Positions 50,477 to 57,703 of a stretch of DNA of 64,000 bases are shown piece after piece; position 1 is the stretch's first letter; the number at the start of each line of letters is the position of its first letter. The notes under the pieces were generated by a model. It was not told the origin of the DNA. It did not search any database and worked only from the letters and a program-made list of their open reading frames with translations. Both the position numbers and the translations under genes were made by a program. Source of the stretch: Bradyrhizobium sp. SZCCT0148 (GTDB lineage: Bacteria; Pseudomonadota; Alphaproteobacteria; Rhizobiales; Xanthobacteraceae); NCBI RefSeq assembly GCF_018129985.1, contig NZ_JAFCKT010000005.1:248001-312000 (forward strand), read 5' to 3'.

Positions 50477-50734
50477 ATGACCCGTACGACGATTGCCCTT
50501 GCGGCCGCGCTGCTGTCAGCGGCTTCCTTGACGCCGACCGTGGCGCAGGCGCAGTTTTCCGAGCCTGCGGCCTATCAGGCCGCCCATCCCGATCGCGACG
50601 TGCTCAATGGCGGCCAGCTCACGCCGGCGGCGCGCGCGGCCCGTGGTGAGACAGTGGCGCCGAGCGAGGCCTATGCGGCCTATCCATCAGGTGTGACGCC
50701 CGTCGTCCGCCCGCGCCATCGCCGTCATCATTAG
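50477..50734 (+). CDS. Small exported protein, 85 aa
   Basis: A signal peptide (TIALAAALLSAASLTPTVAQA) is followed by about 60 polar residues (FSEPAAYQAAHPDRDVLNGG, then TPAARAARGE) ending in a basic HRRHH. The GGAG ribosome-binding site and signal peptide argue for a real gene. No domain recognised. Converges on the MocR-type regulator with 6 bp between the stops. Confidence 0.75.
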   Translation: MTRTTIALAAALLSAASLTPTVAQAQFSEPAAYQAAHPDRDVLNGGQLTPAARAARGETVAPSEAYAAYPSGVTPVVRPRHRRHH

Positions 50735-50740
50735 GTTTTG

Positions 50741-52111
50741 CTAAACGATCTGCCTTGTGTCGGCGGGCCTGTGCAGCGCGCCGACCAGGATGCGCAGCGC
50801 TTCGGTCAATTCGGCCCTGTTGCGCGCGGCACCGAGTGAAACGCGTGCCGCGTTCGGCGGCGTTCCGTCGACAGTGAAGGCATCACCGGCGACGACCGCG
50901 AGGCCGTTGCGCAAGAGATAGCCGGCGACGTCGGGGCGGTTCTCGGGCAGCCGCAGCCAGAGATGATGCGCCGCGGGCTTTGTCAGAAACTGGAAACCCT
51001 TCAAGGCGCGCTGGGCGAGTTGCTGGCGGCCGACGGCCTCATTGCGGATGGCCGTGATGATGCGATCGGCGATGCCGGTCTCGATCCAGTGCGTCACCAG
51101 CGCGACCATCAGCGGCGCCGGCATCTGCACGGTGGCCTGAAGGCAGGTCCGCATGTCCTGCTGCGCGGCGCTGTCGGGCGTCACGAGATAGGCAACGCGC
51201 AGCGCTGGTGCGATGCATTTTGACAGCGTGGTTGCGAGATAAGTCCGCTCCGGAATGAGATTCGCGATCGGCGAGGCCGCACGGTCGAGCAGGCCGTAGG
51301 CGTCATCCTCGATCAGCACCGTGTCGGCATCGCGGACGATCCTTGCAATCGCGTTGCGCCGCTCGGCCGACAGCGTCGAAGTGGTCGGATTGTGCAGCGT
51401 CGGAATGAGATAGACGGCTTTCGGATTGTGCGTGCGGCAGGCTTTCGCCAGCGCATCGGGCAGGATGCCGCCGTCGTCCATGGCGACGCTCACGAGTTTG
51501 ACGCCGAGCTGCGCAGCCGCAGCCTTGATGCCGGGAAACGTGAGGGCTTCGGTCAGCACGACGTCGCCGGGCCAAGCAATGTGCGCGAGCAGGTTGAACA
51601 GGATGGTCTGCGCCCCGGGAAAGATCACGAGCCTGTCGGCATGTGCATGCGGGACGCGGGTGCGCATCCAGCGGGCCGCGACCTCGCGCTCATGGGCACT
51701 GCCGCCCGGCGGCTGGTAATTGAGGAAGGCAGTCAGGCCCGATTGCGCGCGCAGGGCCTCCATGCCGGCGATGATGCGTTCGTCGAGCTGCGCCTCCAGC
51801 GGATGCGGCGGCACGTTCATCGACAGGTCGATGGTCACCGGATGCGGCAGGTCGACCGCGCGGCGCGCGCTGGTCTCCGACACGAACGATCCCTGGCCGA
51901 CGCGCGCCTCCATGATGCCGCGTCGCCGCGCCTCGGTATAGGCGCGCGTCACCGTGGTGAGGTCGACGCCGAGCGCCTTGGCCAGCGCGCGCTGCGTCGG
52001 CAATTGCTGGCCGCGCACCAGCCGGCCGGCGCCGATGTCGGCTTCCATAGCTTCGACGATGCGCTGATAGCGGGGCCCTGACAGCTCCGAGATTGTCGGG
52101 GTCCAATCCAT
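50741..52111 (-). CDS. MocR/PdxR-type regulator (GntR wHTH fused to aminotransferase fold)
   Basis: A 456-residue chimeric transcription factor. The N-terminal GntR winged helix (about 15-80) reads GRLVRGQQLPTQRALAKALGVDLTTVTRAYTEARRRG. The rest is a fold-type I aminotransferase domain with TLHNPTTSTLS, IEDDAYGLLD and the PLP lysine in TTLSKCIAPALRVAYLV. Such proteins sense PLP or an amino compound and activate or repress a neighbouring gene. The divergent gene is a DUF983 protein, not a pdx gene. MDWTP at 52,111 is used; MGLHC at 52,126 is also possible. Confidence 0.9.
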   Translation of the reverse strand: MDWTPTISELSGPRYQRIVEAMEADIGAGRLVRGQQLPTQRALAKALGVDLTTVTRAYTEARRRGIMEARVGQGSFVSETSARRAVDLPHPVTIDLSMNVPPHPLEAQLDERIIAGMEALRAQSGLTAFLNYQPPGGSAHEREVAARWMRTRVPHAHADRLVIFPGAQTILFNLLAHIAWPGDVVLTEALTFPGIKAAAAQLGVKLVSVAMDDGGILPDALAKACRTHNPKAVYLIPTLHNPTTSTLSAERRNAIARIVRDADTVLIEDDAYGLLDRAASPIANLIPERTYLATTLSKCIAPALRVAYLVTPDSAAQQDMRTCLQATVQMPAPLMVALVTHWIETGIADRIITAIRNEAVGRQQLAQRALKGFQFLTKPAAHHLWLRLPENRPDVAGYLLRNGLAVVAGDAFTVDGTPPNAARVSLGAARNRAELTEALRILVGALHRPADTRQIV

Positions 52112-52136
52112 GCAATGTAGGCCCATTTCCTTTGAA

Positions 52137-52166
52137 TGTATGGATACAGGATATTATTGTATGGAT
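52137..52166. promoter_or_regulatory. Direct repeat TGTATGGAT, probable MocR-type operator
   Basis: Two identical copies of TGTATGGAT occur at 52,137-52,145 and 52,158-52,166. They are 21 bp apart start to start, two helical turns. They lie between the divergent regulator and the DUF983 gene, 21-50 bp before the latter's ATG. Directly repeated, phased sites are the usual operator form of MocR/PdxR-family proteins. Confidence 0.65.
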
Positions 52167-52187
52167 CAGTGAAAAGGAAGGTCCGTC

Positions 52188-52622
52188 ATGGCAACCGGTT
52201 CGATCTCTCTGGCGAAGGCAATGTGGCGCGGCTTCCTGGGCAAGTGCCCGAACTGCGGCGAAGGCCATCTGTTCGGCCGGTTCCTGAAGGTGGCTCATTC
52301 TTGCGACCATTGCGGCGAGGAGCTGTTCCACCAGCGCGCCGATGACTTTCCGGCCTATCTCGTAATTGTCGTGGTTGGTCATCTCGTGGTGCCGGCGATC
52401 CTCGCGGTCGAGACCGCCTATGTGCCGGCGGTCTGGCTGCAACTGGCGGTGTGGCTGCCGGTGACGCTGTTCGCCTCGCTCGGACTGCTGCAGCCGACCA
52501 AGGGCGCTATCGTCGGCCTGCAATGGCAGATCGGCATGCACGGTTTCGAGGCGAGCAAGCTGCGGCGCGAGGGCACCGAGCTTGCGCCCATGCTGGTGAA
52601 AGCGGACACGCGCGCCGCCTGA
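52188..52622 (+). CDS. DUF983 family membrane protein
   Basis: A 144-residue protein with an N-terminal zinc-ribbon (GKCPNCGEGHLFGRFLKV and CDHCGEELFHQRADDFP). Two to three membrane segments follow (YLVIVVVGHLVVPAILAVE, VWLQLAVWLPVTLFASLGLLQ). DUF983 proteins are frequent in alphaproteobacteria and sometimes linked to cytochrome oxidase genes; role unproven. AAAGGAAGG precedes the ATG. Likely under control of the divergent MocR-type regulator. Confidence 0.9.
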   Translation: MATGSISLAKAMWRGFLGKCPNCGEGHLFGRFLKVAHSCDHCGEELFHQRADDFPAYLVIVVVGHLVVPAILAVETAYVPAVWLQLAVWLPVTLFASLGLLQPTKGAIVGLQWQIGMHGFEASKLRREGTELAPMLVKADTRAA

Positions 52623-52645
52623 GGCGCGGTCACGTGGAAGCGTTG

Positions 52646-52689
52646 CTGAAAATGGTGAGGGGTTCGATGCGGTCGGCATCGAACCCCTC
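52646..52689 (-). terminator. Strong hairpin between DUF983 and rnpB
   Basis: A perfect 14-bp stem GAGGGGTTCGATGC (52,657-52,670) / GCATCGAACCCCTC (52,676-52,689) with a 5-base loop. On the minus strand it is followed by ACCATTTTCAG, so it probably ends the rnpB transcript. On the plus strand it lies 34 bp after the DUF983 stop and may serve that gene as well. Confidence 0.75.
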
Positions 52690-52756
52690 GTTGCTTGCTG
52701 AGCAAGACGCGTTGTCTTGACGCGAACCGGAAACCCGCTTCGCACGAAAACGCTTT

Positions 52757-53175
52757 AGAATATCAGCCGGCCTGTAAGCCGGGTTCTGTAAGGCACCGCC
52801 CGCTTGCACGAACGATACGCGACGGCCATTCCTCTGGGACCATGTTTGCACGTGGCCTCAAGCAACCTACCCGGACGGCGGGCCTGACATCGCCCCGCGG
52901 CGTTATCGCTTGCGCGAACAGCCCGCTACGCCGTCCCTATTCGGTTTTGCTCCCGGTGGGGTTTGCCATGCCGGCTCCGTTGCCGGACCCGCGGTGCGCT
53001 CTTACCGCACCTTTTCACCCTTACTTCCTCCGAGGAGGGAGCGGTTCGTTCTCTGTGGCACTTTCCCTGGGGTCACCCCCGCCGGACGTTATCCGGCACC
53101 GTATGTCAAGGGAGCCCGGACTTTCCTCCCCGGCGGCCTTTCGACCGTTGCCGGAGCAGCCGTCCGGCCGACTGA
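52757..53175 (-). ncRNA. rnpB: RNase P RNA (M1 RNA, bacterial type A)
   Basis: The catalytic RNA that trims tRNA 5' ends. Minus-strand landmarks in order: P1 5' strand TCGGCCGG (53,171-53,164), the hallmark GGAGGAAAGTCCGGGCTCC, a mid-molecule ACCCCAGGGAAAGTGCCACAG, and the 3' part ACAGAACCCGGCTTACAGG. The P1 3' strand CCGGCTGA (52,770-52,763) closes the molecule. Length is about 415 nt. Apparent reading frames here are spurious. Exact ends are estimated from P1 and the upstream promoter. Confidence 0.96.
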
Positions 53176-53182
53176 CTGGTAA

Positions 53183-53211
53183 CGCATGGGCATTTGTGAC
53201 GGTTTCGTCAA
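53183..53211 (-). promoter_or_regulatory. rnpB promoter
   Basis: On the minus strand TTGACG (53,211-53,206) and CATGCG (53,188-53,183) are 17 bp apart. The predicted start, about 53,176, coincides with the 5' end inferred from the P1 helix of rnpB. The -10 match is weak, as often in this group. Confidence 0.5.
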
Positions 53212-53257
53212 GCTGATATCGCCGCGCGCGCTTTGCCGGAATAATTTATCCTGAAGA

Positions 53258-53284
53258 TGTCGTTTGGAGGCGAACTCGTTCGAC
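53258..53284 (+). promoter_or_regulatory. Possible ECF-type promoter
   Basis: TGTCGT at 53,258-53,263 is followed 17 bp later by CGAC (53,281-53,284), about 40 bp before the DGPF gene. ECF42 sigma factors are reported to favour TGTCGA-like -35 boxes, so autoregulation is conceivable. The match is short and could be chance. Confidence 0.25.
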
Positions 53285-53323
53285 TGGATGTCGGCGACAC
53301 AGCCGAACAACGGGAGTTAAGCG

Positions 53324-53677
53324 ATGCAGTATCTGCTCATGATCTACCAGAACGAGGTCGAGTACGCGAAGAACGACGCGGCGACCAGCCAGAAGATGCT
53401 GGCCGAATACCAGACCTTCACACAAGGCATCGTCCAGAGCGGTAATTTCAAGGCCGGCGATCGCTTGCAGCCGACCACGACCGCGACCACCGTGCGTGTG
53501 CGCGACGGCAAGACGCTCACGACCGACGGGCCGTTTGCGGAGACCCGCGAGCAGCTCGGTGGCTACTATCTGATCGAGGCCAAGGATCTGAACGCCGCGA
53601 TCGAGATCGCGGCGCGGATTCCGAGCGCGAGGATCGGTTCGATCGAGGTGCGGCCGATCTGGGTCTACGACAAGTAA
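53324..53677 (+). CDS. YCII-related (DGPF) protein
   Basis: A 117-residue ferredoxin-fold protein. It begins MQYLLMIYQNEVEYAK and contains the eponymous DGPFAETREQLGGYYLIEAKDL, the DGPF motif. Such proteins are encoded beside ECF42 sigma factors; their role is unknown, possibly in signal sensing. GGGAG lies before the ATG. 21 bp separate it from the sigma factor gene. Confidence 0.92.
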   Translation: MQYLLMIYQNEVEYAKNDAATSQKMLAEYQTFTQGIVQSGNFKAGDRLQPTTTATTVRVRDGKTLTTDGPFAETREQLGGYYLIEAKDLNAAIEIAARIPSARIGSIEVRPIWVYDK

Positions 53678-53698
53678 AGCCTGGCGGCGCATCGACGC

Positions 53699-54931
53699 AT
53701 GACACCTTCCGAGATCGACAAGATCTTCCGTGACGAGGCGGCGCGGGCGCTGGCCACGCTGATCCGCCTCGTCGGCGATTTCGATCTGGCCGAGGACGCG
53801 CTTCAGGATGCTTTTGCCGTCGCGCTGGAACGCTGGGCGGCGTGCGAGGTCCCCGACAATCCGCGCGCCTGGCTGGTCAATGTCGCAAGGAACAAGGCGA
53901 TCGATCGCGTCAGGCGCCAGGCCGTCTTCCGTAGCAAGCAGCTGGCGCTCCTGCATGAGATCGAACTCAACGCGCAAGCGATCGACGCGCCGCCGGCAAT
54001 GCTCGACGACGATATGCTGCGGCTGATCTTCACCTGTTGCCATCCCGCTTTCGCGACTGAGGTTCAGGTCGCGCTGACGCTGCGCACGGTCTGCGGACTG
54101 TCGACGGCCCAGGTCGCGCGCGCCTTTCTCGTCGGCGAGGAAGCGATGGCGCAGCGCCTGGTCCGCGCCAAGCAGAAGATCAGGCTCGCCGGCATCCCCT
54201 ACGAGGTGCCCGAGCGCGACGCGCTGGCGCCGCGGCTCGATGGCGTGCTTGCGGTGATCTACCTAGTGTTCACCGAGGGCTATGTCGCGACCGAGGGGGC
54301 GGATCTGATGCGGCCCGATCTTGCGGTCGAGGCCATCCGGCTTGGCCGCTTGCTCGATCGGCTGATGCCGGATCGCGGCGGCATCAAGGGCTTGCTGGCC
54401 CTGATGTTGCTGCACGATGCACGCCGCGCCGGACGCGAGACCGCAGCCGGCGATATCGTATTGCTCGAGGAGCAGGACCGCACGCTGTGGGATCGCGGGC
54501 AGATCGAGGAAGGCTTGCGTCTGGTCGAGGATGCGTTGCGCGTCCCCGGCCGGCCGCAGCCTTACGCGGTTCAGGCTGCAATCGCCGCGCTGCATGCGCG
54601 TGCGCCGAGCTTTGCGCAGACCGACTGGCGGCAGATCGCCGGGCTCTACGAGGTGTTGCTGCGCATCGCTCCCTCTGCGGTGATCGAGCTCAACCACGCT
54701 GCTGCCGTGTCGATGGTCGACGGGCCGGCGCGTGCGCTCGATCTCGTCGATGCGATCAGCGCCCGAGGGGGGCTGCGCGGCTATGAGCTGTTGCCCGCAG
54801 TGCGCGCCGATCTGCTGCGGCGAATGGGGCGCAAGGACGAAGCGCGTGAGGCGTATAAGGCAGCGTCTGCGGCGACCCAGCTGGAGCCGTTGCGGCGGCT
54901 GTATGCGCGGCGGGTGAGGGAGATGGGGTAG
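53699..54931 (+). CDS. ECF42-type sigma factor with C-terminal TPR-like extension
   Basis: A 410-residue RNA polymerase sigma factor. Region 2 reads ALATLIRLVGDFDLAEDALQDAFAVALERW with PRAWLVNVARNKAIDRVRRQ, and region 4 is VCGLSTAQVARAFLVGEEAMAQRLVRAKQKIR. The remaining 220 or so residues form an alpha-helical extension (LVFTEGY, LLALMLLHDARRAGR, VIELNHAAAVS) that is diagnostic of ECF42. No anti-sigma gene is adjacent, which fits that group; the extension is thought to control activity. Confidence 0.93.
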   Translation: MTPSEIDKIFRDEAARALATLIRLVGDFDLAEDALQDAFAVALERWAACEVPDNPRAWLVNVARNKAIDRVRRQAVFRSKQLALLHEIELNAQAIDAPPAMLDDDMLRLIFTCCHPAFATEVQVALTLRTVCGLSTAQVARAFLVGEEAMAQRLVRAKQKIRLAGIPYEVPERDALAPRLDGVLAVIYLVFTEGYVATEGADLMRPDLAVEAIRLGRLLDRLMPDRGGIKGLLALMLLHDARRAGRETAAGDIVLLEEQDRTLWDRGQIEEGLRLVEDALRVPGRPQPYAVQAAIAALHARAPSFAQTDWRQIAGLYEVLLRIAPSAVIELNHAAAVSMVDGPARALDLVDAISARGGLRGYELLPAVRADLLRRMGRKDEAREAYKAASAATQLEPLRRLYARRVREMG

Positions 54932-54945
54932 GGGCTACACACTCC

Positions 54946-54980
54946 GTCATTGCGAGGAGCACTTGCGACGAGGCAATGAC
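54946..54980. repeat. Palindromic repeat GTCATTGC/GCAATGAC
   Basis: Inverted 8-bp arms GTCATTGC (54,946-54,953) and GCAATGAC (54,973-54,980) lie between the converging sigma factor and amidase genes. It may be a shortened member of a 'GTCATTGCGAGGAGC' repeat family. It may serve as a bidirectional transcript end. Confidence 0.6.
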
Positions 54981-54996
54981 CGGGCAGCGATCGCCG

Positions 54997-55779
54997 TCAC
55001 TTCGACGCGACAGCCGTGCCCTCTGCCGGCAAGCTCGCCAGCAGCGCCTGCAATGTCGACAGCGTCGAATGGTCCGCGACACCATCCAGCCGTGCCGGCC
55101 GGAAATGTCGCTGGAACGCGGTAACGACTTCCATGGTCGCGGCGTCGTATTTGCCATTCAGCGGCACGCCGTAGCCGTATCTGGCGAGCGCCTGCTGCAG
55201 GCTCAGCACCTCGTCGCTGATGGTGCCGAGCATCAGGGTCTCGCCGCGCACGATCGGGGCGGGCGTCACCCAGTGACCGACGCCGGAATTGGCCAGCGAG
55301 TGCCACGGAAACTTTTCGCCGGGGTCCTTCTTGCGCGCGGGCGCGACGTCGGAATGGCCGAGCACCCGGTGGGCCGGCACCTTGCGGCGAAGCATGATGC
55401 CGCGGCACAGTGCGATCACGGCGGCGATCTGGCGCAGCGGATATTCCGGATAGCCCCAGTCATGGCCGCGATTGATGATCTCGACGCCGATCGAGCAGGA
55501 GTTGATGTCGTCCTCGCCGGCCCAGGACGAGACGCCGGCGTGCCAGGCGCGCTTGGCCTCCGACACGCATTGCACGATGCGGCCGTCTTCCAGCACGACA
55601 TAATGCGCCGAGACTTCGGTCCCCGCGGTGCACAGCCGCGCCAGCGCGCCCTCGACGTCGGGCATGCCGGTGTAGTGCAGCACGATCATATCGGGCTGCC
55701 GCGCCTTGTTGCGTTCGCCATAGTTCGGCGAGGGGATGATGTCGGACACGATCGAGGAATCTGGTTCGAACGCCCTCAT
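54997..55779 (-). CDS. N-acetylmuramoyl-L-alanine amidase, AmiD type
   Basis: A 260-residue zinc amidase that cuts the stem peptide from MurNAc or anhydro-MurNAc. The Amidase_2 domain has the zinc His in MIVLHYTG, EVSAHYVVLEDGRIVQ, AWHAGVSSW and RVLGHSDVAPARKKDPGEKFPW. A C-terminal peptidoglycan-binding repeat follows (SLQQALARYGYGVPLNGKYD, TAFQRHFRP). The ATG at 55,779 (MRAFEPDSS) is used; ATG 55,863 or TTG 55,896 would add a polar Pro/Ser-rich leader. No signal peptide is visible with any start. Confidence 0.9.
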   Translation of the reverse strand: MRAFEPDSSIVSDIIPSPNYGERNKARQPDMIVLHYTGMPDVEGALARLCTAGTEVSAHYVVLEDGRIVQCVSEAKRAWHAGVSSWAGEDDINSCSIGVEIINRGHDWGYPEYPLRQIAAVIALCRGIMLRRKVPAHRVLGHSDVAPARKKDPGEKFPWHSLANSGVGHWVTPAPIVRGETLMLGTISDEVLSLQQALARYGYGVPLNGKYDAATMEVVTAFQRHFRPARLDGVADHSTLSTLQALLASLPAEGTAVASK

Positions 55780-56317
55780 GCTCGCCGCGGCCTTGGGAAC
55801 CGGGAGGACGCGTTGACGCTTCGAATCAGAACCAGACGGTGTGGACGAACCGGGCGGCGGCATAGACAAACCAGGGTGGGACGGAGAGTGGGCCAAGCCC
55901 TTCTCTTTACTATTCCTTTACCCTCCATCGTGCGCAATCGCGCGGCGCGGTTAACGGATGCATTTTCGCGATGTGTGTGGATGAAGCATCACCGCATCAT
56001 CAGCTTTTCGACTTGTCAGCCGCCGAGCAACGCTTTCTTAACGCTAAGGGTCGTTACTGAGGGATGAAGAGCCGACCCGCGTCCGGAGGCGGCCAAAGCG
56101 TATTTTGGCTCGAAATCCCATGGCTGCCCGACAAATTCCGCTGGGAACACTCGGTTTGCCGCCCAGGACAGTCGGGCCCGGTAACCATGTTGGATTGGGG
56201 CATTGTCGTGGAACCGCCGCGACGTGGAATGATTCGAGGCGTTATGGGCTTGTTCGTCCCCGATCTCGCTTGGACGTCAGGACCCGCCGACGGGCTTTGG
56301 GTCACAGGGCTTGGTGC
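55780..56317. other. Region between amiD and rsmH: probable dcw promoter, no mraZ
   Basis: About 540 bp. A candidate promoter has TTGTCA (56,013-56,018) and TCTTAA (56,036-56,041) 17 bp apart, pointing to rsmH with a leader of about 270 nt. No MraZ-like reading frame is present, although mraZ commonly precedes rsmH. An 85-codon frame (56,064-56,321) is listed separately. The amidase promoter must lie near 55,800-55,950. Confidence 0.4.
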
Positions 56318-56321
56318 ATGA
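56064..56321 (+). other. 85-codon upstream frame overlapping the rsmH start
   Basis: An ATG-started frame whose TGA stop overlaps the rsmH ATG (ATGA at 56,318-56,321). The predicted peptide begins MKSRPASGGGQSVFWLEIPW and matches nothing I know. GAGGG touches the ATG directly, which is too close for good initiation. It might couple translation into rsmH, or be chance in GC-rich DNA. Confidence 0.3.
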
Positions 56322-57307
56322 GCTCGGCCCCGCATATCCCCGTTCTCGGCCGCGAAGCCGTCGACCACCTCGCCCCACGCGAGGGCGGTATCTATGTCGA
56401 TGCCACCTTCGGCGCCGGCGGCTACAGCCGCGCCATTCTCGACATGCCGGGAACCCGGCTCATCGCCATTGACCGCGACCACACTGCCATCGCCGCAGGT
56501 GCCGAACTGGTCGAACGTTCCGCGGGCCGGCTGACGCTGGTCGAGGACCGATTCTCCAATCTCGCCGCGGTCTGCGCCGCGCAAGGCGTGGACGCCGTGG
56601 ACGGCGTCGTGATGGATGTCGGGGTGTCCTCGATGCAGCTCGACCAGGCCGGCCGCGGTTTCTCATTCCGCCTCGACGGCCCGCTCGACATGCGGATGGG
56701 GCAGACGGGGCCGACCGCCGCCGACGTGATCGCGCGGGCCTCCGAGGGTGATCTCGCCGACGTCATCTACCAGCTTGGCGAGGAACGGCAGTCGCGCCGC
56801 ATCGCGCGTGCCGTCGTGGCCGACCGGCAGGAGACGCCGTTCACGACCACACGCGCGCTGGCTGATCTCATCGGCAGGATCGTGCGCTCCAAGCCCGGCG
56901 ACATCCATCCGGCGACGCGCACGTTCCAGGCCCTGCGCATTCTCGTCAACGAAGAGCTCGACGAACTTCAGACCGCGCTTGCTGCTGCCGAGCGCGTGCT
57001 CAAGCCCGGCGGCCGCCTCGTCGTGGTCTCGTTCCATTCGCTGGAAGACCGCATCGTCAAGAATTTCCTCTCCGAGCGTTCGAAGACCGGTGGCGGCTCG
57101 CGGCATCTGCCGGAGGTGGCTCAAATTCCGCCGAGCTTCCAGCTTCTCACGCGGCGGCCCGTGGTCGCCGGCGACGACGAGGTCGCGCATAACCCGCGCG
57201 CGCGTTCCGCAAAGCTTCGCGCGGCCGAGCGCACCTCGGCGCCCGCGCATGACGATGGCGAACCATCGTCCTGGCCGAGACTCTCCGACGTGTTGAGGGG
57301 AGGCTAG
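56318..57307 (+). CDS. rsmH: 16S rRNA (cytosine-1402-N4) methyltransferase RsmH
   Basis: A 329-residue SAM methyltransferase (formerly MraW) that modifies C1402 in the ribosomal P site. HIPVLGREAVDHLAP, YVDATFGAGGYSRAIL (SAM loop), VDGVVMDVGVSSMQLDQAGRGFS, FQALRILVNEELDEL and VVVSFHSLEDRIVKNF are all family signatures. First gene of the dcw cluster here, followed by ftsL after 3 bp. Confidence 0.97.
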   Translation: MSSAPHIPVLGREAVDHLAPREGGIYVDATFGAGGYSRAILDMPGTRLIAIDRDHTAIAAGAELVERSAGRLTLVEDRFSNLAAVCAAQGVDAVDGVVMDVGVSSMQLDQAGRGFSFRLDGPLDMRMGQTGPTAADVIARASEGDLADVIYQLGEERQSRRIARAVVADRQETPFTTTRALADLIGRIVRSKPGDIHPATRTFQALRILVNEELDELQTALAAAERVLKPGGRLVVVSFHSLEDRIVKNFLSERSKTGGGSRHLPEVAQIPPSFQLLTRRPVVAGDDEVAHNPRARSAKLRAAERTSAPAHDDGEPSSWPRLSDVLRGG

Positions 57308-57310
57308 CGC

Positions 57311-57703
57311 ATGCGCATCATCCACCTCCTCGTCATCGGCGCGCTGATCTTCGCGGCGGCCTATGTCTACCGGATCAAGATGGACTCAACGGCGCGCACC
57401 GAGAAGGTGTTGCGGCTGCATGCGGAGATCCGCGAACAGCGCGACGCGATCGCTTCGCTGCGATCGGAATGGGCCAAGCTAGATGCGCCGCTTCGCCTGC
57501 AAGGCCTGTCCGACCGGCATCTGCAGCTCAAGCCGGTCACCGGCACACAATATGATTCACTGAAGAACCTGCCGGAGCGTCCGCCGCGGATGTTCAGGCC
57601 GGGTGAGCCCGACCCGATCGGGGCGATGCTCAACACCATCGAAGCCGCGAGCGATCCTGACAACGTGACGGGCTCCGTGCCTCAGCCCGAGGACAAGCAA
57701 TGA
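57311..57703 (+). CDS. ftsL: Cell division protein FtsL
   Basis: A 130-residue bitopic division protein. One N-terminal membrane segment (IIHLLVIGALIFAAAYVYRI) precedes a coiled-coil (TEKVLRLHAEIREQRDAIASLRSEWAKL) and LDAPLRLQGLSDRHLQL, a common alphaproteobacterial FtsL phrase. It forms the FtsQLB complex that activates FtsWI. GAGGGGAGG lies before the ATG. Overlaps ftsI by 4 bp. Identification rests on position and topology as well as sequence. Confidence 0.9.
   Translation: MRIIHLLVIGALIFAAAYVYRIKMDSTARTEKVLRLHAEIREQRDAIASLRSEWAKLDAPLRLQGLSDRHLQLKPVTGTQYDSLKNLPERPPRMFRPGEPDPIGAMLNTIEAASDPDNVTGSVPQPEDKQ

Noticed and set aside
52695..53216. Several short plus- and minus-strand frames around 52.7-53.2 kb
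   Set aside because: They lie within the RNase P RNA gene.
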